A DNA stretch of 64,000 bases from Flaviflexus salsibiostraticola (GCF_003952265.1 NZ_CP034438.1:1178001-1242000); one strand, 5' to 3'. Shown: positions 48,737 to 59,347, counted from the stretch's first letter. Program-made: numbers and translations. The notes: a model not told the origin generated them from the letters alone.

Positions 48737-49228
48737 ATGCACGTAGAACGAACTGCCACCTATGACGCGGACCTGCCCACCGTGCTCGACGTGCTCGTGT
48801 CGAGCGAGCTGGCGAATGCCCGCACCAACGCCGGGCGTCTCGATGCCCCCGTCCATTCGGTCACCGATGCCGATACAGCGCCGGAGGCTGTCACGACCGT
48901 GACCGTTCCCGCCGACCGCATCCCCGAGAAGGCCCGCCGCTTCGTCAGCAGGGCCACCACCGTGACGATCCGCCAGAAGTGGGACGGGAAGGGCCCGGAC
49001 CGCGCGAGCGCCGACTTCACGGTCGACGTCGGCTCGCTCCCCGTCAAGATCGACCTCACGCAGACGCTGACCGCGGAGGGAGACACGACAACGGCATCCT
49101 TCTCCGGCGAGATCCGCGTGACGATCCCTCTCATCGGCCCGAAGCTCGAGAAGCTCGCCGTCAGCCAGGTCGACGCGGTTCTCAAGCGCGACCAGAGGCT
49201 CGTCAACGAGATCCTGGCGGCGCGATGA
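48737..49228 (+). CDS. DUF2505-like protein
   Basis: 163-residue soluble protein resembling the actinobacterial DUF2505 family, a START-like fold without known function. The start MHVERTATYDADLPTVLDVL has GAGGAG upstream. It overlaps the next gene by ATGA, so the two are co-translated. Family assignment is from overall pattern only. Confidence 0.65.
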   Translation: MHVERTATYDADLPTVLDVLVSSELANARTNAGRLDAPVHSVTDADTAPEAVTTVTVPADRIPEKARRFVSRATTVTIRQKWDGKGPDRASADFTVDVGSLPVKIDLTQTLTAEGDTTTASFSGEIRVTIPLIGPKLEKLAVSQVDAVLKRDQRLVNEILAAR

Positions 49229-49647
49229 AGGCCGTGCGCACCGGGGTTCGGGAATGGATCGCGACGAATGACCGAGGCGCGGTCGTCAAGATCGGCGATG
49301 CGGAGGCGCCCGAGGTCTTCTCCCCCGGGGAGCTGCTCCAGCTCGCCGCCGCGACCTGTGCCGGCCTTTCAATCGACCATCGCCTCACCTACGCCCTCGG
49401 CGAGGATATTCACGTGACCCTCGAGGTTGAGCCGGAGCGGGTCGCAGGCGAGAACCGCTACAGCGCGATCGACACGGTCTTCTCCCTCGACCTCTCGTCC
49501 CTGTCCGGTGAAGAGCTCGAGCGGCTGCTCGAGAAGGTCCACGAGGCGATCGAGCGCTCGTGTACGGTCAAGCGCACGCTCGATGCCACAGCGGAATCTC
49601 GGCACCGCCTCGTCGACAGGCCGCTCGGCCAGCGCAGCGCCGAGTAG
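49225..49647 (+). CDS. OsmC/Ohr-family peroxidase-like protein
   Basis: 140-residue OsmC-fold protein, a thiol-dependent peroxidase family acting on organic hydroperoxides. One cysteine is in LAAATCAGLSIDHRL and the second in IERSCTVKRTLDAT, the expected catalytic pair. FSPGELLQLAAATC is the family signature. A bidirectional terminator follows. Confidence 0.85.
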   Translation: MKAVRTGVREWIATNDRGAVVKIGDAEAPEVFSPGELLQLAAATCAGLSIDHRLTYALGEDIHVTLEVEPERVAGENRYSAIDTVFSLDLSSLSGEELERLLEKVHEAIERSCTVKRTLDATAESRHRLVDRPLGQRSAE

Positions 49648-49660
49648 CGCCCGATATTCC

Positions 49661-49692
49661 CGACGAGACCCCGCCACGGCGGGGTCTCGTCG
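49661..49692 (+). terminator. Terminator after OsmC-like gene
   Basis: Perfect 14-bp stem (cgacgagaccccgc and its complement) with a tetraloop, 13 nt after the stop. Confidence 0.75.
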
Positions 49693-49781
49693 CGCTGTGG
49701 GATGCGGAGCGAGCGCGCCCTCCCAGTGGAAACGGAACCAGAAAGACCACGGCCAGTCGACGTGACACCACCTCGTTCATC

Positions 49782-49802
49782 TTGAGCGAAGCACACTCAA
49801 GT
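49782..49802. promoter_or_regulatory. HAIR operator for HspR
   Basis: CTTGAGC-N7-ACTCAAG, one mismatch from the HAIR consensus CTTGAGT-N7-ACTCAAG. It is 5 nt upstream of the -35 of the HSP20 gene, so heat-shock derepression by HspR is expected. Confidence 0.85.
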
Positions 49803-49807
49803 TTAGT

Positions 49808-49836
49808 TGACAGTCCTCGACGGCAGTCAGATAATG
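49808..49836 (+). promoter_or_regulatory. HSP20 promoter
   Basis: TTGACA (49808-49813), 17 nt and GATAAT (49831-49836): near-consensus vegetative promoter. Confidence 0.8.
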
Positions 49837-49875
49837 GAGCGGTAGCCGTAACCCATTGAAAGGAAAGTGGTACAG

Positions 49876-50292
49876 ATGGCAAAGACATACGATCCGTTCC
49901 GCGATTTCGAGCGCATGTTCTCCTCGGCACTGCCGCGACCGAATGTTCCCGGCATGCCGATGGACCTCACAAGGACCGGCGATGAGTACGTCGCCGAGCT
50001 GGATCTGCCCGGCGTCGATCCCGAGTCGATCGACATCGATATCGACGACCGCACGCTGACGATCCGTGCGGAGCGTCGCGCCCGCGAGGGCGACATCGAG
50101 TGGCTGTCGAAGGAGCGCCCGACAGGGACGTTCGCCCGTCAGCTCACGCTCGGCTACGGGGTGGCAGTCGATAGGATCAAGGCCGACTACTCCGGCGGCG
50201 TCCTCACGCTGACCTTCCCGGTGGCGGAGGAGGCGAAGCCTCGGAAGATCGCCGTCAACGCCGGCGACGATACGAAGACAATCGACGCCTGA
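49876..50292 (+). CDS. HSP20-family small heat shock protein
   Basis: 138-residue alpha-crystallin chaperone that holds unfolding proteins. The start [15 protein letters not shown] is typical; the crystallin core spans about residues 33-125 with [23 protein letters not shown] and the GVLTLTFP motif. The classical C-terminal I-x-I anchor is KIAV-like (PRKIAVNA). ATG 49876 is preferred by homology, although a GTG 9 nt earlier is closer to AAAGGA. HspR control is inferred from the HAIR site. Confidence 0.93.
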   Translation: MAKTYDPFRDFERMFSSALPRPNVPGMPMDLTRTGDEYVAELDLPGVDPESIDIDIDDRTLTIRAERRAREGDIEWLSKERPTGTFARQLTLGYGVAVDRIKADYSGGVLTLTFPVAEEAKPRKIAVNAGDDTKTIDA

Positions 50293-50303
50293 TCCCAGAG
50301 ATG

Positions 50304-50328
50304 GAGCGGCCCCGCGGGGCCGCTCTTC
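50304..50328 (+). terminator. Terminator after HSP20 gene
   Basis: Palindrome agcggccccgcggggccgct followed by cttct, 12 nt after the stop. Confidence 0.7.
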
Positions 50329-50414
50329 TGCGTCCACAATCGCGCAGAGACGAGCCGTACCCTCAAGAGAGATCCCCGATGTCCCTCACGCCGTCGGAGG
50401 CTAGACTGGGGGAC

Positions 50415-51209
50415 GTGAATACGGCCTACGAAGATCTCCTCCGTCATGTCCTCGACAACGGCACCCGCAAGTCAGACCGAACAGGCACCGGAACCCGGTC
50501 CGTGTTCGGCCACCAGATGAGGTTCGACCTCGCCGAGGGCTTCCCCCGCATCACCACCAAATTCGTGGCGATGAAGGCGGTCAAGGGTGAGCTGCTCTGG
50601 TTCCTCCGCGGCGACACGAACATCGGGTGGCTGACGGAGCGGGGCATCACGATCTGGGATGAGTGGGCAGATGATAAGGGTGAACTCGGCCCCGTCTACG
50701 GGTACCAGTGGCGGTCCTGGCCCGCACCCGACGGCAGGCATATCGACCAGATCCAGACGGTCATCGACCAGATCCGTCAGACTCCCGATTCGCGCCGCAT
50801 GATCGTGTCCGCCTGGAACGTCGCGGATCTCGACGAGATGGCGCTCCAACCGTGCCACGCCCTCTTCCAGTTCTATGTCGCGGATGGGAAACTCTCGTGT
50901 CAGCTCTACCAGCGGAGCGCCGACCTGTTCCTCGGAGTGCCCTTCAACATCGCCTCCTACGCGCTGCTCACGCACATGGTTGCCCAGCAGACCGGGCTCG
51001 AGGTCGGCGAGTTCATCTGGACCGGCGGGGACTGCCACATCTACGACAACCACGTCGCGCAGGTCGAGGAGCAGCTCTCCCGCGAGCCCTACCCCTTCCC
51101 CACGCTCCGCCTCACGAAGGCCCCGTCGATTTTCGAGTACGACATGGACGACATCTTCACGGACGGATACCAGCACCATCCCGCGATCAAGGCGCCGGTG
51201 GCGGTATGA
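50415..51209 (+). CDS. thyA: Thymidylate synthase
   Basis: 264-residue ThyA that methylates dUMP using methylene-THF. The catalytic Cys is in [12 protein letters not shown], phosphate-binding arginines are in [14 protein letters not shown], and [16 protein letters not shown] is the folate/dUMP signature. GTG 50415 gives exactly the E. coli ThyA length; TAGACT lies 7 nt upstream, so the mRNA is probably leaderless. A longer ATG start (50379) is not supported. It overlaps folA by ATGA. Confidence 0.96.
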   Translation: MNTAYEDLLRHVLDNGTRKSDRTGTGTRSVFGHQMRFDLAEGFPRITTKFVAMKAVKGELLWFLRGDTNIGWLTERGITIWDEWADDKGELGPVYGYQWRSWPAPDGRHIDQIQTVIDQIRQTPDSRRMIVSAWNVADLDEMALQPCHALFQFYVADGKLSCQLYQRSADLFLGVPFNIASYALLTHMVAQQTGLEVGEFIWTGGDCHIYDNHVAQVEEQLSREPYPFPTLRLTKAPSIFEYDMDDIFTDGYQHHPAIKAPVAV

Positions 51210-51745
51210 GTCTCGCGGCGATCTGGGCCCAGGGCCACGGCCGGGCCATCGGCCGCGACGGGGCAATGGCGTGGCACGTCCCCGAGGACTTGGAGCACTT
51301 CAAGCGACTCACGGTCGGTCACCCGGTCATCATGGGCCGCGCCACCTACGACTCACTCGGCGAGCAGTACCGCCCCCTCAAGGGCCGCCGGAACATCGTC
51401 GTCACCCGGTCCGGCAGGTCCTTCCCCGGCTGCGAGGCCGCCGCCTCCCTTGAGGAGGCCTGTACCCTCGCCGGCGAGGGGCTGGTGTGGATCATGGGCG
51501 GGGCTCAGATCTACGAAGCGGCCATGCCCATGCTCGATGGCGTCGTCGTCACCGACATCGACATCGTCGTCCCGGGTGCGGATGCGTTTGCGCCCCCACT
51601 GCCCGACTGGACCTCGGACTGGGAGCTCATCGGAGCTGATCCCGACCGAGGGTGGCACACATCGTCGACCGGCCTGCGCTATCGCTTCACCGCTCTCAGG
51701 CGGCGAGGCACCGACCCCTGGGGCGGAGATCCCCTGGCCCGATGA
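51206..51745 (+). CDS. folA: Dihydrofolate reductase
   Basis: 179-residue DHFR that regenerates THF from the DHF made by Thy[21 protein letters not shown] is the substrate loop, [12 protein letters not shown] and RNIVVTRSG bind NADPH, and [12 protein letters not shown] is the second nucleotide motif. The acidic residue that protonates substrate is Glu/Asp in VPEDLEHF. The start overlaps the thyA stop (ATGA). Confidence 0.95.
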   Translation: MSLAAIWAQGHGRAIGRDGAMAWHVPEDLEHFKRLTVGHPVIMGRATYDSLGEQYRPLKGRRNIVVTRSGRSFPGCEAAASLEEACTLAGEGLVWIMGGAQIYEAAMPMLDGVVVTDIDIVVPGADAFAPPLPDWTSDWELIGADPDRGWHTSSTGLRYRFTALRRRGTDPWGGDPLAR

Positions 51746-51757
51746 GGGGCGTCTCAG

Positions 51758-51787
51758 GGATGAATCAGGGGAACTCCTGATTCATCC
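51758..51787 (+). terminator. Hairpin after folA
   Basis: Perfect 12-bp stem ggatgaatcagg with its complement around ggaact. It has no U-tract; it could be a terminator or operator for the next operon. Confidence 0.5.
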
Positions 51788-51840
51788 GGCGTGCCCGCAT
51801 TGGTTTACTTGAGACGTTCGCTTCACCAACAGGAGACCCC

Positions 51841-52596
51841 ATGTCAGCTTTCACGCGCACGCTCGCCCCGGTCGACGACCCCGTCGTCGTCGTCCGCGAC
51901 CTGAAGAAGACCTTCGGACTGGGCACGACCCTCGTCCACGCCCTTCGCGGCATCGACCTCAAGCTCGGCCGGGGTGAACTGACTGCGATCATGGGACCGT
52001 CCGGTTCGGGCAAGTCCACCCTCATGCACTGCATCGCCGGCCTCGAGGGCGCCACCTCGGGCCAGGTCCTCATCGACGGCAAGGAGGTGACGGCGATGAA
52101 GGAGTCGGAGCTGACGCGGCTGCGGCGCGATCACATCGGCTTCATCTTCCAGTCGTTCAACCTCGTCCCCACGCTCAACGCCCGCGAGAACATCACGCTG
52201 CCCGCCACCATCGCCGGCCGCACGATCGATCAGGACCACTTCGACAGGGTTGTTGAGACCGTCGGCCTGGGCGACCGCCTCGAGCACCGTCCAACCGAGC
52301 TATCGGGCGGCCAGCAGCAGCGCGTGGCATGCGCGCGGGCCATGGTTGGCTCGCCCGACGTCGTCTTCGCCGATGAGCCGACCGGCAACCTCGACTCGAC
52401 GGCAGCCGAGCAGATCCTTCAGTTCCTCCGCACCTCAGTCGATGAGCTCGGGCAATCGGTCGTCATGGTCACGCACGAGCCCGACTCGGCGGCGTGGGCT
52501 GATCGCGTCGTCATCCTCCGCGATGGCCAGATCCTCGGCGAGCTCCGAAACCCGACCCGCGACACCATCCTCGACGCCCTGAGGGACGGCAAGTAG
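51841..52596 (+). CDS. ABC exporter ATPase (LolD/MacB type)
   Basis: 251-residue ATPase. Walker [11 protein letters not shown]-loop [11 protein letters not shown], signature [15 protein letters not shown], Walker [14 protein letters not shown] and H-loop [14 protein letters not shown]. The type-VII exporter group pairs with FtsX-like permeases for lipoprotein, antimicrobial-peptide or toxin handling. AGGAGA lies 5 nt before ATG. It is followed after 1 nt by the permease gene. Confidence 0.93.
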   Translation: MSAFTRTLAPVDDPVVVVRDLKKTFGLGTTLVHALRGIDLKLGRGELTAIMGPSGSGKSTLMHCIAGLEGATSGQVLIDGKEVTAMKESELTRLRRDHIGFIFQSFNLVPTLNARENITLPATIAGRTIDQDHFDRVVETVGLGDRLEHRPTELSGGQQQRVACARAMVGSPDVVFADEPTGNLDSTAAEQILQFLRTSVDELGQSVVMVTHEPDSAAWADRVVILRDGQILGELRNPTRDTILDALRDGK

Positions 52597-52597
52597 C

Positions 52598-55123
52598 ATG
52601 TGGCACGTCACTCTGCGCGGCATACGCGCCCATCTCGGCCGCTTCCTGCTGACCGCCCTATCGGTCATGCTCGGCATCGCCTTCCTGTCCGGAACCCTCG
52701 CACTCCGGGACGTCCTCGGACAGACGTTCTCCAACCTCTCGGCCGGCATCGCCACGACCGACCTGTCGGTGCGCGGCACGCCGCTCGAATCCCAGAACGC
52801 GTTCGAGGGCTCGAATTCGCCCATCAGCGACACCCTGACGGTGGACGTCGAGGCGGTCGATGGTGTCGCCGACGCCTTCCCCATCTACTCCGGAAGCGCC
52901 GTCCTCATCGGTAGCACAGGCCAGCCGGCGAACGTCGGCCAGGCGCCCCCGCTCGGCTTCTCCTGGACTGAGGAGACCGACAGCCAGTTCCTCAGCGCGG
53001 GGCGCGCTCCCGAGACCGCCGATGAGGTTGTCCTCGAGTCCGGAACCGCGGAGGCCGCACAGCTGTCCGTGGGAGATCCGGCGATCCTCCTCATCGATGG
53101 CGCCCCGCGCGACGTCGAGGTCGTCGGTATCGTCAGCTTCGGCTCGAGCGTCGCGGGCGCCTCCATCACTCTTCTCGAGAACGACTTCGCGCGAGAATCC
53201 TTCAGCCCGAACGGCATGGTGTTCGAGATCGGCGTCCTCATCGACGCCGGAGCAGACCCCGAGACCGTCGCCGCCGCCCTCGAGGCGGACCTCGGCGAGG
53301 TCGACGTTCTCACGGCCGAGGAGGTCCAGGCCGAGACCGAGGAGGCCGTCTCCTCTATCCTCAACCTCATCAATACGTTCCTCCTCGTCTTCGTCGCCAT
53401 CGCCCTCGGCATCGGCATCTTCATCATCACGAACACGTTCCGGATCTCCGTGCGCCAACGGCAGAAGGAGTTCGCGCTCCTCCGCGCCATCGGTGCCTCA
53501 CCGAAGCAGGTGTTCGGCGTCGTCTTCGTCCAGGCCATCATCATCGGTCTGTTGGGTTCGGCTCTCGGCGTTCTCCTCGGCCAGGGCCTCATCCTCGGAG
53601 TCAGGGCCGCGCTCGAGGCGTGGGGCTTCCCGCTCGACGCGGAGCTCATCATGTCGGGCAGAATCGTCCTCACCTCGATCATCATCGGCGTCATCGTCAC
53701 TGTGATCTCCGCGCTCCTGCCGGCGCGGACTGCGGCGCTCACGCCGCCGATTGAGGCGATGAGGGAGACCTCGGGCGCGACGGAGAAGCCCCTCCGGATC
53801 CGCACGCTCATCGGCGTCGTCACGCTCGCCATCGGCATTGTCGCCTTCGTCGCGGGCTCCCAACGGATGCTGGAAGCAGCGGGATGGGCGCTCGGGATCG
53901 GCGCGTTCCTCATCATCGCCAGCCTCATCGTCCTCTCCCCCGCTCTCGTCACGTCCACCGTCTCGGTGCTGGGGTGGCCGGCCCGGCGCTTCTCGCCGGT
54001 GCTGGGCAAGATCGCCTCCGAGTCGACTGCGGCGAGCCCGAGGAAGACGGCATCGACCGCCTCGGCCCTCATGATCGGAGTCGCGCTGGTCGCGACCGGC
54101 GCGACACTTGCCGCATCGGTCAAGGCCTCTCTCAACGACGTCATCGAAACCTCTGTCTCCGCGGACCTGCTGGTGACAACGAACATCCCGATCAGCGATC
54201 CGAGCGCCGGCGTCGCCGCCATGGAGGCGGTCGACGGGGTCGAGAGCATCGACTCGTCGATCCGCTACGGCGCGGCGATCTCCGGTGGGGACTCCCCGCG
54301 CGCGCAGATCACGACCGCCATGTCCCCCTCCGCCATCTCCGCCCTCGGTCTCGAGACCGTCGAGGGCAGTGCGGACTCCCTCGAAGACGGCCGAGTCGCC
54401 GCTCTTCATGATTCCTTCGCCGAATCAGAGGGACTCGGTGTCGGCGACGAGATCACGCTCCTCGGTGTCGACGGGCCGGTCACCCTTGAGGTGGGCGCCG
54501 TCCTCTCGTCCGAGATCGTCATGTCCCCGATCTACGTCTCGCAGGAGACGTTCTCACAGCTGCGGATCGACACGTCCTATCTCGCCGTCATGATCATCGA
54601 CGTCGCCGAGGGCTACGAGATCACCACGGTCAAGGATGATGTCGTCGCCGCCGTCGAGGACATGTACGTCTTCCAGGTGCTCGACGAGGACGGTCTTAAG
54701 GGGCTCGTCGGTCAGACCGTCGACAGTGTTCTCACGACGCTCTATGCGCTGCTCGGCCTGTCGATCGTCATCGCCGCCCTCGGCATCGTCAACACCCTCT
54801 CCCTGTCGGTCTCCGATCGGACGCGAGAGATCGGGCTGCTGCGCGCCATCGGCCTGTCGAAGCGCGGGGTGCGCGGCTCGATCCTCATCGAATCGATCAT
54901 CATCTCCGTGCTCGGTGCCGTCATCGGCCTCGTCGTCGGCGTCCCGCTCGCGATCGGCCTCAACGAGTACGTGGCTGACGACGCGACGTCGATCATCCAG
55001 ATCCCGTGGCTCTCGCTCGGCGTCATGCTCGTCCTCGCGGTCCTCGTCGGCGCGCTCGCCTCGATCCTGCCGGCCCGCAGGGCCGCGCGCCTCAACGTGC
55101 TCGAGGCGATCGCCACGGAGTAG
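52598..55123 (+). CDS. FtsX/MacB-type ABC permease
   Basis: 841-residue permease: an N-terminal helix (about 15-37), a large extracytoplasmic domain, three helices with an FtsX motif (about 255-375), a central helix pair (about 405-460), a second extracytoplasmic domain, and a C-terminal FtsX triple helix (about 715-835) ending LPARRAARLNVLEAIATE. Both halves have the VRQRQKEFALLRAIGAS / VSDRTREIGLLRAIGLS cytoplasmic motif. Substrate unknown. Confidence 0.92.
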   Translation: MWHVTLRGIRAHLGRFLLTALSVMLGIAFLSGTLALRDVLGQTFSNLSAGIATTDLSVRGTPLESQNAFEGSNSPISDTLTVDVEAVDGVADAFPIYSGSAVLIGSTGQPANVGQAPPLGFSWTEETDSQFLSAGRAPETADEVVLESGTAEAAQLSVGDPAILLIDGAPRDVEVVGIVSFGSSVAGASITLLENDFARESFSPNGMVFEIGVLIDAGADPETVAAALEADLGEVDVLTAEEVQAETEEAVSSILNLINTFLLVFVAIALGIGIFIITNTFRISVRQRQKEFALLRAIGASPKQVFGVVFVQAIIIGLLGSALGVLLGQGLILGVRAALEAWGFPLDAELIMSGRIVLTSIIIGVIVTVISALLPARTAALTPPIEAMRETSGATEKPLRIRTLIGVVTLAIGIVAFVAGSQRMLEAAGWALGIGAFLIIASLIVLSPALVTSTVSVLGWPARRFSPVLGKIASESTAASPRKTASTASALMIGVALVATGATLAASVKASLNDVIETSVSADLLVTTNIPISDPSAGVAAMEAVDGVESIDSSIRYGAAISGGDSPRAQITTAMSPSAISALGLETVEGSADSLEDGRVAALHDSFAESEGLGVGDEITLLGVDGPVTLEVGAVLSSEIVMSPIYVSQETFSQLRIDTSYLAVMIIDVAEGYEITTVKDDVVAAVEDMYVFQVLDEDGLKGLVGQTVDSVLTTLYALLGLSIVIAALGIVNTLSLSVSDRTREIGLLRAIGLSKRGVRGSILIESIIISVLGAVIGLVVGVPLAIGLNEYVADDATSIIQIPWLSLGVMLVLAVLVGALASILPARRAARLNVLEAIATE

Positions 55124-55141
55124 GGCGCTCCGCCTGCGGAG

Positions 55142-55176
55142 GTATAGGGCTGGGCAGCTTCTGCCCAGCCCTATAC
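55142..55176 (+). terminator. Terminator overlapping the next promoter
   Basis: Stem of 15 bp, tatagggctgggcag with its complement around ctt (55143-55175), followed by ttct. The -10 element TATACT (55172-55177) of the HD gene is formed by the 3' foot of this hairpin. Confidence 0.75.
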
Positions 55177-55183
55177 TTCTGTC

Positions 55184-55861
55184 GTGATCTCTTCGTTCTT
55201 CGAACCCGCCCGCATCGCATTGCGCGATCATCTCTTCAGCAGGCCACGCACACATGCCGAGCTCCTCTACCGGTACGAGCATTCCCTGCGCGTTGCCCAC
55301 ATCGGCCGCATCGTCGCCGAGGCTGAGGGGTTGGATGCGGATCGGCTCGAGCTCGCCTGCCTCCTGCACGACATCGGCAAGTTCGATGCGACGATCGCGG
55401 TCGATCATGGTCGTGCCGGCGCCCGCCTCGCCCGCCCCATCCTCGAGGGCCTCGGCCTCGAGGAAGACGCCATCCAGGAGATCTGCCAGGGGATCGCCAT
55501 GCACGTCGACGGCCGGTGGAACTACGCTCCAGACTCCCCCGACCATCCGGGCCATGACCTGTTCGCCGAGGGTCCGAGCGTGCTCAGCAGATCCGTCGGC
55601 GACTGCGACAACGTCGATCGTTATTCGCTCCTGCGGATCCACGGAACGATGAGCTGGGTCGGGTTCTCCGAGAAGCCGGCCCCGGCGGCGATCAACTGGA
55701 TCGACGGCTACCTCGAGGTCCTCGACCACGAGCGGCGCTATCGCTGCGCCACAGACACAGCCCAGCGACTGTGGACAGAAGCGCTCGACAACCACGAATG
55801 GTACTTCCGCGGACTGGTGGAGATGATGAGGCCGGCGGATATCGACAACATCGACGTCTGA
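55184..55861 (+). CDS. HD-domain phosphohydrolase
   Basis: 225-residue HD-family protein. Metal-binding residues are seen as His in YRYEHSLRVAHI, the HD pair in ACLLHDIGKFD and a later His/Asp in IAMHVDGRW. Family members hydrolyse phosphate esters of nucleotides or related molecules; the substrate is not indicated. GTG start 6 nt after TATACT predicts leaderless translation. Confidence 0.8.
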   Translation: MISSFFEPARIALRDHLFSRPRTHAELLYRYEHSLRVAHIGRIVAEAEGLDADRLELACLLHDIGKFDATIAVDHGRAGARLARPILEGLGLEEDAIQEICQGIAMHVDGRWNYAPDSPDHPGHDLFAEGPSVLSRSVGDCDNVDRYSLLRIHGTMSWVGFSEKPAPAAINWIDGYLEVLDHERRYRCATDTAQRLWTEALDNHEWYFRGLVEMMRPADIDNIDV

Positions 55862-56020
55862 CGCTCAGACGCCTGCCCTTCGGCTGCTGCTCGCGAGCCG
55901 AGTGGGCGGCGCGACGGCGGAAGGTCATAGCGAAGGCCGTCAAGCAAAGGCCGTCAAGCAGAGCCAAGCATCGCGGACCCAAAGGCGAAGGGCTGATCGA
56001 TATCGATCAGCCCTTCGAGG
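55862..56020. other. Convergent intergenic region with tandem repeat and terminator
   Basis: A 14-bp tandem duplication (aaggccgtcaagca) is at about 55932-55961. A perfect 30-bp palindrome (gaagggctgatcgat and its complement, 55987-56016) terminates pflA leftwards and could also stop the HD gene transcript. Confidence 0.75.
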
Positions 56021-56890
56021 TCAGTAGACGGTGGGGATGCCATGGTCGCGGAAGCGCTGGCGCACTGCTTCCGTCTCGTCGTTGGAGGGCGGCTCGACAT
56101 CGTCCAGCTGGTACGTCATGCCGATCGTCTCCCACTTGTCCCGACCCATCTGATGGAAGGGAAGCACCTCGAGGCGCTCGACGTTCGGCCATTGCGCGAC
56201 GATCCGTGCCACCGCGTCGATGTTCTCGGGCGCATCCGTATGACCCGGGACGAGGACGAAGCGGACCCACACGCGTCGTTCGAGGCGTGCGAGCCGGTCA
56301 CCGAAGTCAATGGTCGGCTGGAGGTCGCGGCCCGTCAGCGCCCGGTATGTCTCGGGGATTCCCGACTTGACGTCGAGGAGCACGAGATCGAGGTTCGCGA
56401 GATCCGCATCGCTCATCGCAGATCCGAGGTATCCGGAGGTGTCGATCGCGGTGTGGATGCCGTGCCGCTTCGACTCGGCGAGGACGTTCTTGACGAAGGC
56501 GGGCTGCATGAGGGGCTCGCCCCCTGAGATCGTCAGCCCTCCCCCGCTTGCCGTGAAGACGCCGCGGTAGCGGAGGATTCGCTCCATGACCGCGTCGAGC
56601 GTGACCGGCTCGCCGTCCTTCATCTTCATCGTGTCGGGGTTATGGCAGTACAGGCACCGAAGCGGGCATCCCGCCATGAACAGCGTCATGCGGGAGCCGG
56701 GGCCGTCGACTGCCGTCACCAGCTCCCAGGAGTGGATGGAGCCGAGCCGACCCTCTCGCACCATGGCGAGATGCTCCTCACGAGACATCTCCGGGGCGGG
56801 CGTCAGCCCGGCGACACCCGAGCCCGCCACCCGGGGCACCTCGAACTCGAGGGCCTCGGGGGCGGCTGCTCCGGTGATGCCGTCGGTCAT
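56021..56890 (-). CDS. pflA: Pyruvate formate-lyase activating enzyme
   Basis: 289-residue radical SAM enzyme that installs the glycyl radical on PflB. CxxxCxxC is CPLRCLYC (about residues 75-82), preceded by [24 protein letters not shown] is the SAM-binding GGE motif. An N-terminal extension of about 35 residues is present compared with E. coli PflA. Starts overlapping the pflB stop (ATGA). Confidence 0.95.
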   Translation of the reverse strand: MTDGITGAAAPEALEFEVPRVAGSGVAGLTPAPEMSREEHLAMVREGRLGSIHSWELVTAVDGPGSRMTLFMAGCPLRCLYCHNPDTMKMKDGEPVTLDAVMERILRYRGVFTASGGGLTISGGEPLMQPAFVKNVLAESKRHGIHTAIDTSGYLGSAMSDADLANLDLVLLDVKSGIPETYRALTGRDLQPTIDFGDRLARLERRVWVRFVLVPGHTDAPENIDAVARIVAQWPNVERLEVLPFHQMGRDKWETIGMTYQLDDVEPPSNDETEAVRQRFRDHGIPTVY

Positions 56891-59130
56891 ACGCGGTCGT
56901 GGAAGGTGCGGGAGATGACGTCGAGCTGCTGCTCGCGCGTCAGCCGCACGAAGTTGACTGCGTACCCGGACACGCGAATCGTCAGCTGCGGGTACTTCTG
57001 CGGGTTCTCCATCGCGTCGTAGAGCGTGTCGCGATTGAGAACGTTAATGTTGACATGGAAGCCCTGAGAGACCATGTAGGAGTCGAGGAGTCCGACAAGG
57101 TTCTTCACCTGCTCCGGCAGGTCCCGGCCGAGGCCGGAGGGGACGACCGTGTTCGTCAGGGAGATGCCGTCCTGAGCCTCCGAGTACGGGAGCTTCGCGA
57201 CCGACAGGGCGGAGGCGAGCATCCCGTGCGTGTCGCGGCCGTTCATCGGGTTCGCACCCGGAGCGAACGGCTCACCCTTGCGGCGACCATCGGGGGTGTT
57301 GCCCGTGTGCTTGCCGTAGACGACGTTCGACGTGATCGTCAGGACCGACTGGGTGTGGAGCGAGTCGCGGTACGTGGGGAGCTTCCGGATCTTCTCCATG
57401 AAGCTGCGGACGAGCATGACCGCGATGTCGTCGACACGGTCATCGTCGTTGCCGAATGTCGGGTAGTCACCCTCGACCTCGTAATCGACGACAAGGCCGT
57501 TCTCGTCCCTCACCGGGCGCACGGTTGCGTACTTGATCGCAGACAGGGAGTCGGCGGCCACCGAGAGTCCGGCGATGCCGCAGGCCATGGTGCGGAGCAC
57601 CTCGGCGTCGTGCAGGGCCATCTCCAGGCGCTCGTACGCGTACTTGTCATGCATGTAGTGAATGCAGTTGAGCGCGTCGACGTAGGTCTGGGCGAGCCAG
57701 TCCATCATGACGTCGAGCTTCGCCGCGACGTCGTCGTATTCGAGGACATCGCCCTCGACCGCGGGCATCTCCGGCGCGATCTGCTCGCCCGAATTCTCGT
57801 CGCGACCGCCGTTGATCGCGTAGAGCAGGGTCTTGGCGAGGTTGACACGGGCTCCGAAGAACTGCATCTGCTTGCCGATCGCCATGGCCGAGACGCAGCA
57901 GGCGATGCCGGCGTCGTCGCCCCAGCAGTCCTTGATGAGATCGTCGGATTCGTACTGAATCGCCGAGGTCTCGATCGAGGTGCGTGCGCAGAACTCCTTG
58001 AATCCCTCGGGCAGCCTGTCCGACCAGAGCACAGTGAGATTCGGTTCGGGTGCCGGACCGAGGTTGTGCAGTGTCTGGAGGAAGCGGAAGGAGTTCTTCG
58101 TGACGAGCGCGCGGCCGTCGCTGCCGACGCCGCCGATCGACTCGGTCACCCACGTCGGGTCGCCCGAGAAGAGCTCATCGTATTCCGGGGTGCGGAGGAA
58201 GCGGACGATGCGGAGCTTGATGACGAAGTCATCGATGATCTCCTGGGCCTCGTCCTCGGTGAGGAGGCCAGCCTCGAGGTCGCGCTGGAAGTACACGTCG
58301 AGGAAGGTGGAGACGCGGCCGAGCGACATGGCCGCACCGTTCTGCTCCTTGACCGCGGCGAGGTAGGCGAAGTACAGCCACTGGACGGCCTCCTTCGCGG
58401 TCGTCGCGGGCTGGGAGATGTCGAAACCGTAGGAGTCCGCCATGGCCTTCAGCTCGCCGAGCGCACGGATCTGCTCCGACAGCTCCTCGCGGTCCCTGAT
58501 GACATCTTCGATCGAGCGGACGTCATCGAGGGCGGCCTTCTCGGCCTTCTTCGCCTCAATGAGGTAGTCGACACCGTACAGCGGGACGCGACGGTAGTCG
58601 CCGATGATGCGGCCGCGCCCGTAGGCGTCCGGCAGGCCGGTGACGATATGCGAGGAGCGCGCCTTGCGGACCGCGGGCGGGTACACGTCGAAGACGCCCT
58701 GGTTATGCGTCTTGCGGTGGGTGGTGAAGACCTCCTTGAGCACCGGATCGACCTCGTAGCCGTAGGTGCGCAGCGAGTTCTCGACCATGCGCCAGCCGCC
58801 GTACGGCATGATGGCGCGCTTGAGCGGTGCATCCGTCTGCAGTCCGACGATGATCTCCTCATCCTCGGAGATGTAGCCAGGGGCGTGAGAGGTGATCGTC
58901 GAGGGGGTGGTGGCATCGACGTCGTAGACGCCGCGCTCGCGCTCCTCGGGGAACATGCCCGAAAGGATCTCCCAGATCCTCAGGGTGCGCTCGGTCGGAC
59001 CCGCCAGGAAGCTGTCGTCGCCGAGGTAGGGCGTGTAGTTCTTCTGGATAAAGTCTCGGACATCGACATGCTCGATCCAGGATCCGGTTTCGAATCCGGC
59101 CCATGCCTTCGTCCCGCTGATGACGCTCAT
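56887..59130 (-). CDS. pflB: Formate C-acetyltransferase (pyruvate formate-lyase)
   Basis: 747-residue glycyl-radical enzyme that cleaves pyruvate with CoA to acetyl-CoA and formate, anaerobically. The catalytic cysteine pair is in [13 protein letters not shown] and the radical glycine in [14 protein letters not shown] near the C-terminus. ATG 59130 was chosen because GGAAGG sits 7 nt upstream; an ATG two codons earlier would touch the ribosome binding site. The 5' region to 59280 has a short TGTT-CAT-AACA palindrome but no clear Rex or FNR site. Confidence 0.96.
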   Translation of the reverse strand: MSVISGTKAWAGFETGSWIEHVDVRDFIQKNYTPYLGDDSFLAGPTERTLRIWEILSGMFPEERERGVYDVDATTPSTITSHAPGYISEDEEIIVGLQTDAPLKRAIMPYGGWRMVENSLRTYGYEVDPVLKEVFTTHRKTHNQGVFDVYPPAVRKARSSHIVTGLPDAYGRGRIIGDYRRVPLYGVDYLIEAKKAEKAALDDVRSIEDVIRDREELSEQIRALGELKAMADSYGFDISQPATTAKEAVQWLYFAYLAAVKEQNGAAMSLGRVSTFLDVYFQRDLEAGLLTEDEAQEIIDDFVIKLRIVRFLRTPEYDELFSGDPTWVTESIGGVGSDGRALVTKNSFRFLQTLHNLGPAPEPNLTVLWSDRLPEGFKEFCARTSIETSAIQYESDDLIKDCWGDDAGIACCVSAMAIGKQMQFFGARVNLAKTLLYAINGGRDENSGEQIAPEMPAVEGDVLEYDDVAAKLDVMMDWLAQTYVDALNCIHYMHDKYAYERLEMALHDAEVLRTMACGIAGLSVAADSLSAIKYATVRPVRDENGLVVDYEVEGDYPTFGNDDDRVDDIAVMLVRSFMEKIRKLPTYRDSLHTQSVLTITSNVVYGKHTGNTPDGRRKGEPFAPGANPMNGRDTHGMLASALSVAKLPYSEAQDGISLTNTVVPSGLGRDLPEQVKNLVGLLDSYMVSQGFHVNINVLNRDTLYDAMENPQKYPQLTIRVSGYAVNFVRLTREQQLDVISRTFHDRV

Positions 59131-59347
59131 TGACATTTCCTTCCCAGAGGGGCGGGTCGCGCCCCGTTATCTGTTATGAACAAAGCCTAGGTTGACCTGG
59201 TCCTCAGGTCCTGGGCCGAGGGTCCCATTTCGGTTTTGACCCGGCTAAAACCGGCGGTGCATTTCGTCACGGTTAGGGACTTAAGCCGCTACACAACGCC
59301 TTGACACAGTGCGTATACTCCCGCATTCACGCGGATTTCCAACGCGC

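Noticed and set aside
56899-59133. 744-codon plus-strand frame opposite pflB
   Set aside because: Antisense shadow of the well-supported glycyl-radical enzyme.
59137-59280. Rex or FNR operator upstream of pflB
   Set aside because: Only a 4-3-4 palindrome (TGTT-CAT-AACA) is present, too short and too far from the consensus to claim.
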